From assembly GCA_016712505.1 (NCBI GenBank), contig JADJQY010000009.1:1-64000 (forward strand): a stretch of DNA of 64,000 nt, written 5' to 3'. Shown here piece after piece: positions 18,248-33,908 of the stretch (its first letter is position 1; the number at the start of each line of letters is the position of its first letter). The position numbers and the translations under genes were made by a program. The notes under the pieces are model-generated. The model was not told the origin of the DNA. It searched no databases and saw only the letters and a list, made by a program, of their open reading frames with translations. The stretch is from Candidatus Eiseniibacteriota bacterium. GTDB lineage: Bacteria; Eisenbacteria; RBG-16-71-46; CAIMUX01.

Positions 18248-18333
18248 GGGGAGATTCCCGAGTGGCCAAAGGGAACAGACTGTAAATCTGTCGGCGTACG
18301 CCTTCGAAGGTTCGAATCCTTCTCTCCCCACCA
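18248..18333 (+). tRNA. tRNA-Tyr (anticodon GTA)
   Basis: Class II tRNA with a long variable arm. Acceptor GGGGAGA/TCTCCCC, anticodon stem ACAGA/TCTGT with loop CTGTAAA (GTA), T arm GAAGG-TTCGAAT-CCTTC. The 3' CCA is encoded (18331-18333). Confidence 0.95.
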
Positions 18334-18471
18334 CTTTGTACGGTTTGAGGGCACCTGCGGTGGAGCAGGAGCGCGGGAATCCGGAGGATGGCAAAACCGC
18401 TCTTGCGGGGAGGCCGTCCTGGGGTCCAAGCTGCCTTGATCCGCTATCGGATGGGTGCGGGCACAGTTGCC

Positions 18472-18537
18472 GAGGTTGTAAGAACCGGGTACGAGTTTCG
18501 TAAGAGCCGGGTTCTCAGGTTCGTGAGAGCCGGTGCG
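18472..18537 (+). repeat. Degenerate ~22-bp triplicate upstream of tRNA-Gly
   Basis: Three imperfect copies (about 18472-18492, 18493-18515, 18516-18537) share a core close to TTCGTAAGAGCCGGG. They sit in the 233-bp tRNA-Tyr to tRNA-Gly spacer, which otherwise shows no gene. Unlike the tRNA-Thr array, the unit does not resemble the neighbouring tRNA. Confidence 0.6.
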
Positions 18538-18566
18538 CGGCGCGCGGATCGGTCCGAAAGGCTCGG

Positions 18567-18642
<76 letters not shown>

Positions 18643-18652
18643 AATTTCTTGG

Positions 18653-18725
18653 GCCCACGTAGCTCAGTCGGTAGAGCATCTCCATGGTAAGGAGAAGGTC
18701 ACCAGTTCGATTCTGGTCGTGGGCT
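18653..18725 (+). tRNA. tRNA-Thr (anticodon GGT)
   Basis: Acceptor GCCCACG/CGTGGGC, D stem GCTC/GAGC, anticodon stem TCTCC/GGAGA with loop ATGGTAA (GGT, reads ACC), T arm ACCAG-TTCGATT-CTGGT. CCA is not encoded. It lies 225 bp upstream of tuf. The order Thr-Tyr-Gly-Thr-tuf equals the E. coli thrU-tyrU-glyT-thrT-tufB operon. Confidence 0.95.
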
Positions 18726-18949
18726 CATCCCTTTGTTCGTCTGCAGGTTGTTCCGATGGAATGACCTGCGCGCGCGGATAGGTCGGAGATTCGTCGACCC
18801 ACCGGCGCTTCGTCGGATCCCAACGAGTCAACTGAAACGTCGAAACGCGTGCTCGCTCGTTCAGGCTGAAGCGGTTCGTCCAGAGAGGACGGCCCGATCC
18901 GGTGGACGGGGGCGAGCCCTTCCCGAAGACACGGAGGACGACAGCAGCC

Positions 18950-20143
18950 ATGAGCAAGGCGAAATTCGAGCGGACGAAGCCGCACGTTAACGTGGGAACG
19001 ATTGGTCACGTGGACCACGGGAAGACGACGTTGACGGCGGCGATCACGTCGGTTCTGGCGACGAAGTTCAGCGGCATTTCGGTGCGTTCGTTCGACTCGA
19101 TCGACAATGCTCCGGAAGAGCGGGCGCGCGGTATCACGATCGCGACGGCGCACGTGGAGTACGAGACGGACAACCGTCACTACGCGCACGTCGACTGCCC
19201 GGGTCACGCGGACTACGTGAAGAACATGGTGACCGGCGCGGCGCAGATGGACGGCGCGATTCTGGTGGTTTCGGCTCCGGACGGCCCGATGCCGCAGACC
19301 CGCGAGCACATTCTCCTCGCGCGTCAGGTGGGCGTACCGTACATCGTGGTCTTCCTGAACAAGGTGGACATGGTCGATGACGCGGAGATCCTGGAGTACG
19401 TGGAGTGGGAGGTCCGTGACCTTCTGAAGAAGTACGAGTTCCCGGGCGACGACATTCCGATCGTGCGTGGATCGGCCCTGAAGGCCGGCCAGAATCCGGG
19501 TGATCCGACGGCGGCGCAGTGCATCTTCGACCTGATGGCGGCGGTGGACAGCTACATTCCGACGCCGGTTCGTGACGTGGACAAGCCGTTCCTGATGCCG
19601 GTCGAAGACGTGTTCTCGATCACCGGCCGCGGAACGGTGGCGACGGGCCGCGTGGAGCGTGGTCGGGTGAAGGTCCAGGACAAGGTCGAGCGGGTCGGGA
19701 TGGCGGAGACGCGCGAGGTGGTGGTGACCGGCGTGGAGATGTTCCGGAAGCTGCTGGACGATGCGCAGGCCGGTGACAACGTTGGGTTGCTGCTGCGCGG
19801 CATCGAAAAGGACGACATCGAGCGCGGGATGGTTCTGGCGGCGCCGAAGTCGGTCACGCCGCACAAGAAGTTCAAGGCGGAGGTTTACGTCCTTTCGAAG
19901 GACGAGGGTGGCCGTCACACGCCGTTCTTCAACGGGTACCGTCCGCAGTTCTACTTCCGCACCACCGACGTGACCGGAGTGGCGACGCTTCCGGAGGGGC
20001 GCGAGATGGTGATGCCGGGCGACAACGTGGCGGTTTCGGTCGAGCTGATCACGCCGATCGCGATGGAGAAGGGTCTTCGCTTCGCCATCCGCGAGGGCGG
20101 TCGCACCGTCGGCGCCGGCTCGGTCACGGATATCATCGAGTAA
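18950..20143 (+). CDS. tuf: Elongation factor Tu (copy 1)
   Basis: Delivers aminoacyl-tRNA to the ribosome as a GTPase. GHVDHGKT (G1), DCPGHADY (G3) and NKVD (G4) are intact; the length is 397. The protein is identical to the second copy at 36674-37867, and I found only one DNA difference (silent, T at 19501 against C at 37225). Thr codons are mostly ACG, whereas neighbouring genes mostly use ACC. It is last in the tRNA-tuf unit and upstream of secE-nusG. An in-frame upstream extension is rejected because MSKAKFERTKPHVNVGTIGH is the normal N-terminus. Confidence 0.98.
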   Translation: MSKAKFERTKPHVNVGTIGHVDHGKTTLTAAITSVLATKFSGISVRSFDSIDNAPEERARGITIATAHVEYETDNRHYAHVDCPGHADYVKNMVTGAAQMDGAILVVSAPDGPMPQTREHILLARQVGVPYIVVFLNKVDMVDDAEILEYVEWEVRDLLKKYEFPGDDIPIVRGSALKAGQNPGDPTAAQCIFDLMAAVDSYIPTPVRDVDKPFLMPVEDVFSITGRGTVATGRVERGRVKVQDKVERVGMAETREVVVTGVEMFRKLLDDAQAGDNVGLLLRGIEKDDIERGMVLAAPKSVTPHKKFKAEVYVLSKDEGGRHTPFFNGYRPQFYFRTTDVTGVATLPEGREMVMPGDNVAVSVELITPIAMEKGLRFAIREGGRTVGAGSVTDIIE

Positions 20144-20234
20144 CCGGTAGCGGCGAGTCACCGGTAGCGTCGAGTCACCGGTAGCGGCGAGCAACCGGGG
20201 GCGTCGAGTCACCGGTAGCGTCAGAACCTACCGG
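20138..20234 (+). repeat. 17-bp tandem repeat seeded by the tuf stop codon, ending in a hairpin
   Basis: The last tuf codons GAG-TAA begin a 17-bp period: the 11 bases after TAA, CCGGTAGCGGC, recur as GAG-TCA-CCGGTAGCGTC, GAG-TCA-CCGGTAGCGGC, GAG-CAA-CCGGGGGCGTC and GAG-TCA-CCGGTAGCGTC. The stop is thus TCA or CAA in the copies. The last unit forms a 7-bp hairpin, CCGGTAG (20212-20218) with CTACCGG (20228-20234). The same block follows the second tuf copy. Confidence 0.92.
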
Positions 20235-20379
20235 GTCAGGATTGAATGCACCGACGCGCGCCTGGCGCACGTCGGGGGGAAGACGGAAAGGCCGTGAGGA
20301 CCGCGACGCAACCCGTCGCGGTCCGCTTGGCAAAACGGAAAGTTCGCCCCGCCCCTCTCGCGGAGGCACCGAGGAGACC

Positions 20380-20601
20380 ATGGCCCAGGCACCGGCACCA
20401 GCGACGACCTCACGCTCCCTCCCCGAGCGCGCGCAGACCTTTTTTCAGGAGGTCAAGGCTGAGGCGAAGAAGGTCAACTGGCCGACGCGGGACGAACTCC
20501 GCGAGTCGACGATGGTGGTGATCGTGACCGTCGCCATCATCTCACTGTTCATCACCGTGATCGATCGCGTCGTGGGATTCCTGATCACCAGGATCCTCTG
20601 A
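20380..20601 (+). CDS. secE: Preprotein translocase subunit SecE
   Basis: A 73-residue single-membrane-span form of SecE, the small essential subunit that clamps SecY in the inner membrane. FFQEVKAEAKKVNWPTRDEL is the amphipathic SecE signature (K-x-V-x-W-P-x-x-x-E-L), followed by one transmembrane helix (VVIVTVAIISLFITVIDRVV). The start has GAGGAG close by. The usual rpmG between tuf and secE is missing. nusG follows. Confidence 0.95.
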   Translation: MAQAPAPATTSRSLPERAQTFFQEVKAEAKKVNWPTRDELRESTMVVIVTVAIISLFITVIDRVVGFLITRIL

Positions 20602-20702
20602 GCCAGGCCGGGACGGGGCCGCAGGAACGTTTTCGGGACGCGAAATCGATTAGAGCGCCGGGCAACCTGGTGGCATGCCATCTCTCGACGCGGGGAAGGA
20701 TC

Positions 20703-21386
20703 ATGAGCGAAACGACCAAAACTTCGGGGACGCACGACGAGTCGATCTCGGCCGCGGACGCGGACGCGACATCCCCCAAGGAGCCTGGCTCCAAGGAGCC
20801 TGGCCCCAAGGATGCGGGAGCTTCCGATGTCGACGCGCCCGCGCGCCCGTCCGGTCGGGGCAAGAAGTGGTACGTGATCCACACCTACTCCGGGCACGAG
20901 AACAAGGTCAAGGCCAACCTCGAGAAGGCGATTCAGTACAACAATCTGCAGGATCGCTTCGGCGAGATCCTGGTCGCCACCGAGGATTTCGCGGTGGTGA
21001 AGGACCGGAAGAAGACGATCACGCGGCGCAAGACCTTCCCGTCCTACGTGCTGGTTGAGGTGGAACTCTCCGAGGAGACGCGTGCGGTGGTGACGAACAT
21101 CCCGGGCGTGACCCACTTCGTCGGCGACGAGAAGAGCCCGATGCCGCTCTCCGAGGCGGAGATCAACCGCATCCGCGGCAAGGTGGCGGTCGACCGACCC
21201 AAAGTCACGACCGAGGTGCCGTTCAAGGTCGGTGAGAGCATCAAGGTGATCGACGGTCCCTTCTCGGACTTCGTCGGTCAGGTCGACGAGATTCACCCGG
21301 ACCGCGGCAAGGTGCGGGTGATGGTTTCAATCTTCGGCCGGGCCACCCCGGTCGAACTGGACTTCATGCAGGTCACGGTCGTCTAG
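20703..21386 (+). CDS. nusG: Transcription termination/antitermination factor NusG
   Basis: Binds RNA polymerase and Rho or ribosomal S10. The NGN domain starts at KKWYVIHTYSGHENKVKANL, and the C-terminal KOW domain contains KVIDGPFSDFVGQVDEIHPD. The protein has an unusual ~65-residue, low-complexity, Ser/Asp/Pro-rich N-terminal extension, giving 227 residues against about 180. Part of it is a direct 15-bp duplication coding KEPGS-KEPGP. The ATG at 20703 has GGAAGG in front; an upstream in-frame ATG is less likely. Confidence 0.93.
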   Translation: MSETTKTSGTHDESISAADADATSPKEPGSKEPGPKDAGASDVDAPARPSGRGKKWYVIHTYSGHENKVKANLEKAIQYNNLQDRFGEILVATEDFAVVKDRKKTITRRKTFPSYVLVEVELSEETRAVVTNIPGVTHFVGDEKSPMPLSEAEINRIRGKVAVDRPKVTTEVPFKVGESIKVIDGPFSDFVGQVDEIHPDRGKVRVMVSIFGRATPVELDFMQVTVV

Positions 21387-21470
21387 GCGGGGGGGCGAGG
21401 GAGTCCGGATTCGTCCGGGGTCTCGAGCTGCTGATCGCGGCGTCCGGGGAACGAGTGGATCGGAGGAACG

Positions 21471-21896
21471 ATGGCGAAGCCGGTAGTGGCAAAGATCAAG
21501 TTGCAGATCCCCGCGGGGCAGGCGAATCCGGCTCCGCCGGTGGGCCCGGCTCTGGGTCAGCATCAGCTCAACATCATGGATTTCTGCAAGCAGTTCAACG
21601 CCGCGACGCAGAACCAGGCGGGGCTGATCATCCCCGCGGTAATCAGCGTGTACAAGGATCGCACGTTCACCTTCGAGCTCAAGACCCCGCCGGCGGCGGT
21701 TCTGCTCAAGCGCGCCGCTGGCGTGCCGAGCGGGTCGGGTCAGCCGAACCGGAACAAGGTCGCGACCCTCTCGCGCGACAAGGTACGCGAGATCGCCGAG
21801 CTCAAGATGAAGGACTTGAACGCAAACGACGTCGAGGCGGCGATGCGCATGGTCGAAGGTACGGCGCGCAGCATGGGAATCGTCATCGCGGGCTGA
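21471..21896 (+). CDS. rplK: 50S ribosomal protein L11
   Basis: L11 of the GTPase-associated centre, binding 23S rRNA near thiostrepton's site. KIKLQIPAGQANPAPPVGPALGQ with the conserved prolines is diagnostic, and the C-terminal RNA-binding domain ends in EAAMRMVEGTARSMGI. It has the normal 141 residues. GGAGGA sits before the ATG. It heads rplK-rplA-rplJ-rplL in the usual order. Confidence 0.97.
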   Translation: MAKPVVAKIKLQIPAGQANPAPPVGPALGQHQLNIMDFCKQFNAATQNQAGLIIPAVISVYKDRTFTFELKTPPAAVLLKRAAGVPSGSGQPNRNKVATLSRDKVREIAELKMKDLNANDVEAAMRMVEGTARSMGIVIAG

Positions 21897-22044
21897 TCCG
21901 ATCCGGCTCGCCTGAGCGACCGATTCGCCTCAGGCAGCAGCACGCGAGCGTGAAGGAGGGGACCCGGGGAGCCGGGAACCCAGATCGAGGGAGAGGGCGC
22001 ACGAGGGTGCCCCTCGATGGACCTCAACCGAACCCGGAGGGAAT

Positions 22045-22746
22045 GTGAAGGTCGGGAAGCGGTACAAGAAGATCAGCGAGGCCAAGGCGGCGCTCAAAGC
22101 GCCGAACCTGGAAGGGGCCATCTCCTTCGTGAAGGAGAATGCGAAGGCGAAGTTCGACGAGACGATCGAAGCGGCACTCCGCCTGGGAGTCGATCCCAAG
22201 TACGCCGACCAGATGGTCCGCGGCACTGTGGTCCTCCCGCACGGCACCGGCAAGTCGATGCGCGTGGTGGTCGTGACCAAGGGGGAGAAGCAACGGGAAG
22301 CGACCGAGGCCGGCGCCGATGCGGTTGGCGCCGAGGACCTGGTCGAGAAGATCCGCGAGGGATGGACCGATTTCGATCGCATGATCGCCACGCCCGACAT
22401 GATGGGCGAGGTCTCGAAGCTCGGTAAGGTGCTCGGTCCGCGCGGCTTGATGCCGAACGCGAAGGTCGGAACCGTGACCTTCGACGTCACCAATGCGGTG
22501 CGCGAGGCCAAGGCCGGTAAGATTGAGTTCCGCGTGGACAAGGCCGGCAATCTGCAGGCCCCCATCGGCAAGGCTAGTTTCTCGACCGAGGCGTTGGTGG
22601 CCAATGCCCACGCCTTCTTCGCGGAAGTTGTGCGCCTGAAGCCCTCCGCGGCGAAGGGGCAGTACATCCGCAGCGCCACACTAAGCTCGACCATGGGGGC
22701 GGGGGTTCGCCTCGATCCGGCCGAGATCAGCGGGGCGCCGAAGTAG
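22045..22746 (+). CDS. rplA: 50S ribosomal protein L1
   Basis: L1 of the ribosomal stalk that helps release E-site tRNA; in many bacteria it also represses its own operon. The start is GTG with GGAGGG just upstream. KKISEAKAALKAP, LGVDPKYADQMVRGTVVLPH and LGKVLGPRGLMPNAKVGTVT are L1 signatures. It has 233 residues, the expected size. 148 bp after rplK contain no gene. Confidence 0.97.
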   Translation: MKVGKRYKKISEAKAALKAPNLEGAISFVKENAKAKFDETIEAALRLGVDPKYADQMVRGTVVLPHGTGKSMRVVVVTKGEKQREATEAGADAVGAEDLVEKIREGWTDFDRMIATPDMMGEVSKLGKVLGPRGLMPNAKVGTVTFDVTNAVREAKAGKIEFRVDKAGNLQAPIGKASFSTEALVANAHAFFAEVVRLKPSAAKGQYIRSATLSSTMGAGVRLDPAEISGAPK

Positions 22747-22921
22747 CGGAAGGCCCTCCGGGCCGATCCGGTCCGGAACCCAGAGGAGCAACGCCGAAAT
22801 TTCACGTCGAGGACCAGCCGAACACAGCGCCAGTCACGCGCCGGCCGCCACGACACACGAGATTCGAGACTCATACGAAGCGAGGAGGCGGTAGGCCGCT
22901 CGAGGCCACCGACAGATCCCG

Positions 22922-23446
22922 ATGCCGAAGACCAGGGCGGAAAAGGAAGTAAAGGTTCAGGAGGTCGCGACCGAGTTTGCCGGGACCTCCGGCGTATACC
23001 TCGCCGACCTCTCCGGAATGACGGTCGAACTGCTCACCACCTTCCGGCGCCGTTGCCGGGACAAGCAGATCAAGGTGGAAGTGGTGAAGAACACGCTGCT
23101 CAAGCGTGCCGCCGCCGGAACCCAGTTCGAGGCGCTGGAGCCGCATTTGAACGGCCCGACCGCCATGATGAGCTGCCCGACCGACTCGCTCGCCGCGGCA
23201 CGCGTGCTCGACGAGTTCATCAGGCAGAACAAGTTCCCCAAGGTGAAGGTCGCCTGCGTCGAGGGGAAGATCTACAGCGACACCGAAGTTGCCCAGTTGG
23301 CGAAGCTGCCGACGCGGGAAGTGCTGCTCTCGCAGCTGCTCAGCGTCCTCCAGGCTCCGCTCACCCAGCTCTGCGGTGTGCTCAACGGTAACGCGCGAAA
23401 CCTGGCCAACGTTCTCGACCAGGTCGCCAAGAAGAAGGGCGAGTAA
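22922..23446 (+). CDS. rplJ: 50S ribosomal protein L10
   Basis: L10 anchors L7/L12 dimers to the ribosome. It starts MPKTRAEKEVKVQEVATEF, typical of L10, and has VEVVKNTLLKRAA and GPTAMM. The C-terminal helix carries the L12-binding part (LSQLLSVLQAPLTQLCGVLNG). It has 174 residues. A 175-bp leader separates it from rplA and is a likely site for L10-L12 autoregulation, though I do not recognise a defined motif. Confidence 0.96.
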   Translation: MPKTRAEKEVKVQEVATEFAGTSGVYLADLSGMTVELLTTFRRRCRDKQIKVEVVKNTLLKRAAAGTQFEALEPHLNGPTAMMSCPTDSLAAARVLDEFIRQNKFPKVKVACVEGKIYSDTEVAQLAKLPTREVLLSQLLSVLQAPLTQLCGVLNGNARNLANVLDQVAKKKGE

Positions 23447-23653
23447 CCCAACCGCCCATCCGCCCGGCGCAGTCCGAGTGCTTCTTTCCGGAGGATCCGT
23501 TCTCCGGCAGGAGCGTGAAGGCAGAGACCGCCGGGGTTCCTTAAACGACGGGGCCTGCGAGTCGACGAACGTCGAAGCGGAGTGTTCCGAAACCGAAGGC
23601 CCAAAGGGGAGGACCGCCGTCCAAGCGGGGTCCGCAATCTGGAGGATAGAGCG

Positions 23654-24031
23654 ATGACGAAGGAAAACGTCCTGGAATGGGTTCGCGGCGCTTCGATGGT
23701 GGAGATTGCCGCCCTCGTGAAGGACATCGAGACTGAATTCGGCGTGACTGCGGCTGCGCCTGTGATGGCGATGGCCGGTCCGGCCGGCGGTGGTGCTGCT
23801 GCCGAGGCGGCCGAGGAGAAGACCGAGTTCGACGTCATCCTGAAGGAAGTTGGCGCTCAGAAGCTCGAGGTCATCAAGGTCGTGCGCGAGGTCACCGGTC
23901 TTGGCCTGAAGGAGGCCAAGGAACTGGTCGACGGCGCCCCGAAGCCGGTCAAGGAGAAGACCTCCAAGGAAGATGCGGCTTCGATCAAGACCAAGCTCGA
24001 GGAGAAGGGTGCCAAGGTCGAGGTGAAGTAA
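23654..24031 (+). CDS. rplL: 50S ribosomal protein L7/L12
   Basis: Acidic stalk protein that recruits translation GTPases. An N-terminal dimerisation helix (1-30) is followed by an Ala/Gly-rich hinge (VMAMAGPAGGGAAAEAAEEK). The C-terminal domain (TEFDVILKEVGAQKLEVIKV to KLEEKGAKVEVK) is intact; the length is 125. An in-frame ATG 72 bp earlier is not preferred because GGAGG and family length fit this start. The 207-bp gap before it has no gene. Confidence 0.97.
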   Translation: MTKENVLEWVRGASMVEIAALVKDIETEFGVTAAAPVMAMAGPAGGGAAAEAAEEKTEFDVILKEVGAQKLEVIKVVREVTGLGLKEAKELVDGAPKPVKEKTSKEDAASIKTKLEEKGAKVEVK

Positions 24032-24054
24032 GCAAGTCGTTCGTGTCTGCCCAA

Positions 24055-24116
24055 CCGCCGGCGCTCCCTTCCCTTTGCACTGAAGGCGAAGGGAGCGCGG
24101 GCGGCTATGCCTTTTT
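24055..24116 (+). terminator. Attenuator-like terminator between rplL and rpoB
   Basis: GCGCTCCCTT (24061-24070) pairs perfectly with AAGGGAGCGC (24089-24098). The stem extends through CCGCC/GGCGG after one mismatch, and a T5 tract follows 7 nt later (24112-24116). Partial termination here would lower rpoBC transcription relative to r-protein genes, as the rplL-rpoB attenuator does in E. coli. Confidence 0.8.
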
Positions 24117-24137
24117 CTCCTTTACGGGGGTTTCGAC

Positions 24138-27983
<3,846 letters not shown>

Positions 27984-28009
27984 CGGACATCGGACGAAGG
28001 GAGACCGGA

Positions 28010-32129
<4,120 letters not shown>

Positions 32130-32140
<11 letters not shown>

Positions 32141-32194
32141 CCCGCTGGAGCGCCTGGCTCCCCGGAGCGTATGGCCCCGGAGCGTATGGCCCCC
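32130..32194 (+). repeat. 15-17-bp tandem repeat seeded by the rpoC stop codon
   Basis: Four units begin GGAGCG: 32130-32146 (which contains the codons for Ser-Ala and the TAG stop of rpoC), 32147-32163, 32164-32178 and 32179-32194. The last two read GGAGCGTATGGCCCC and are nearly identical; TAG becomes CTG or ATG in the copies. Confidence 0.82.
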
Positions 32195-32235
32195 GGCGCG
32201 GGACGCCCCGCGGACAGCCGGGAGCTCGATATCGA

Positions 32236-32276
32236 GGCCGCGCCCCCCGAAAAGTGGGGGCGCGGCCTTGCTTCTT
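32236..32276 (+). terminator. Intrinsic terminator after rpoC
   Basis: A perfect 12-bp GC stem, GGCCGCGCCCCC (32236-32247) with its complement at 32256-32267, has an 8-nt A-rich loop and is followed by TTGCTTCTT. It closes the tuf-rpoC unit. Confidence 0.85.
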
Positions 32277-32332
32277 GCGCCTGGATCTCGGCCACTGCGA
32301 TCGACGGGCGAAATCTCGCAAGTAGTGGGAAC

Positions 32333-32378
32333 AAAATGCATTTTGGCCGTTGACGGAGGGTCCCACCCTCCCTAGTAT
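32333..32378 (+). promoter_or_regulatory. Promoter of the str (rpsL-rpsG-fusA-tuf) operon
   Basis: TTGACG (32350-32355) and TAGTAT (32373-32378) are separated by exactly 17 bp. The spacer with its flanks holds an inverted repeat GGAGGGT-ccc-ACCCTCC, which could bind a regulator. A perfect 12-bp palindrome AAAATGCATTTT lies 5 bp upstream (32333-32344) and matches the AT-rich box in front of the tRNA-tuf promoter. CCGC follows the -10. Confidence 0.8.
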
Positions 32379-33029
32379 CCGCAATCTGTGTGATGGATTG
32401 GGCGGGTGTACCGCGGGGTTTGTTGCGGCTTCGTCCGGGGTCCCAAGTACTCGGATTCCGGAGATGCGGCGGGTTTGCAGTACGCCATCCTTGAAGCGTC
32501 CTCCGAATGGGGCGGCGATCCACTGGTGTGACGATCCGACAGGGCAGTGCCTCTAAAGGGCACTTGGCCCCAGGTGCCCGAGCTGGGTGCCCGAGTTGGG
32601 CGCCCGAGCTGGGCGATGCTCTCGCAGAATGGATGCGGGCTCGCCGAGACACGCGAAGGATCGGAACTCCCGGCCAGGTGGATCGAAACTGGAGAGCCCC
32701 GGAGGGTTCGCTGTCGTCCCGCTGTTCGCGGGGGCGTGGTCGCCCCCAGTAGCGGCAGGACGCGACATCAGCCGACCGGCGACGCTGGCTTTGACCAGCG
32801 ATTCGGGATCCGAACGGCGTTCGGATTGGACCGGATACCGCTACTGGGCAGTGGCTCGCTCTTGGGCGGGCTGCTGGCAGGCGGGTTGCGGGTCGCGGTG
32901 GAAAAGCATCACGAGTCCGGAGCAGGTCTGTCTGTTCTCCAGCCATCTTTGGCGCGAGAGCAGGCGGTGGGTCCGGTTTTGTTTTCGAGTTTTGGTCGTT
33001 GAGTTGGGTGAATCCGAGGGAGAACTAGA
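32379..33029 (+). other. Long structured leader of the str operon
   Basis: 650 bp with no credible gene between the promoter and rpsL. It contains a 13-bp direct repeat, three copies close to GTGCCCGAGCTGG at 32574-32612. It also contains three compact hairpins in a row: 32719-32755 (GGGGGCG-TGGT-CGCCCCC inside CCGCT/AGCGG), 32783-32800 (CGCTGG/CCAGCG) and 32808-32826 (ATCCGAAC-GGC-GTTCGGAT). The arrangement suggests a regulatory RNA leader, possibly for a ribosomal protein; no known family is recognised. Confidence 0.5.
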
Positions 33030-33437
33030 GTGCCGACACTGAGTCAGCTTGTCCGGAAGGGACGCGACATTCAGAGGGCGAAGACGGCGGCGCCGGCCCT
33101 GAAGGCCTGCCCGCAGAAGCGGGGCGTCTGCACCCGTGTCTACACCACCACCCCGAAGAAGCCGAATTCGGCCCTTCGCAAGGTGGCGCGTGTGCGCCTC
33201 ACGAACAACATCGAGGTGACCGCGTACATCCCGGGTGAGGGGCACAACCTCCAGGAGCACTCGATCGTGCTGATCCGCGGTGGCCGTGTGAAGGATCTTC
33301 CCGGCGTCCGCTACCACATCGTGCGCGGCGCGCTCGACACGAGCGGCGTCGACGGGCGCAACCGTAGTCGTTCGAAGTACGGCACGAAGCGGAAGAAGGC
33401 TGGCGAGGCGCCGGCGAAGGGCAAGGGGAAGAAGTAA
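33030..33437 (+). CDS. rpsL: 30S ribosomal protein S12
   Basis: S12 at the decoding centre. The GTG start is preceded by GAGGGAGAA. TTTPKKPNSALRKVARVRL carries K43/K44, and RGGRVKDLPGVRYHIVRG carries K88. The classic streptomycin-resistance positions are unmutated, so sensitivity is predicted. It has 135 residues with a Lys-rich C-terminal extension. It ends one base before rpsG begins. Confidence 0.97.
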   Translation: MPTLSQLVRKGRDIQRAKTAAPALKACPQKRGVCTRVYTTTPKKPNSALRKVARVRLTNNIEVTAYIPGEGHNLQEHSIVLIRGGRVKDLPGVRYHIVRGALDTSGVDGRNRSRSKYGTKRKKAGEAPAKGKGKK

Positions 33438-33908
33438 ATGCCGAGGAAAGGCCATATTGCCCGGCGCGAACTCGCGCCGGATCCCAAGTTCGGTAACGTG
33501 CTCGTCGCCCGCTTCATCAACTCTGTGATGAAGGGGGGCAAGAAGAGCACGGCGGAGCGCATCGTTTACGGAGCGCTCGAGATCCTCGAGACCAAGAGCG
33601 GACAGGAAGGCCTGTCGGTCATGCGCACGGCGATGAACAACGTCAAGCCGAACCTCGAGGTGAAGAGCCGCCGCGTCGGTGGTGCGACCTACCAGGTCCC
33701 GGTCGAGATCAAGCCGGAGCGCCGCACCGCCCTTGGACTCCGCTGGATGATCCAGTACGCCTCTTCCCGGCCGGACAAGACGATGGCCGAGCGGCTCGCG
33801 GCCGAGATGCTCGCGGCGACCAAGAACGAAGGCGGCGCGGTGAAGAAGCGGGAAGACACGCATCGCATGGCGGAGGCCAACAAGGCGTTCGCGCACTATC
33901 GGTGGTAG
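33438..33908 (+). CDS. rpsG: 30S ribosomal protein S7
   Basis: S7 nucleates assembly of the 30S head and in E. coli represses the str operon. MPRKGHIARRELAPDPKFGN, SVMRTAMNNVKPNLEVKSRR and GGATYQVPVEI are S7 signatures; 156 residues. It directly abuts rpsL with no gap, implying coupling. Its end is followed by a 614-bp spacer, unlike the short rpsG-fusA gap in most bacteria. Confidence 0.97.
   Translation: MPRKGHIARRELAPDPKFGNVLVARFINSVMKGGKKSTAERIVYGALEILETKSGQEGLSVMRTAMNNVKPNLEVKSRRVGGATYQVPVEIKPERRTALGLRWMIQYASSRPDKTMAERLAAEMLAATKNEGGAVKKREDTHRMAEANKAFAHYRW

Noticed and set aside
20144..20379. tRNA-Trp or rpmG between tuf and secE
   Set aside because: No cloverleaf and no L33-like frame can be found; the gap is the 17-bp array, its hairpin and a short leader.
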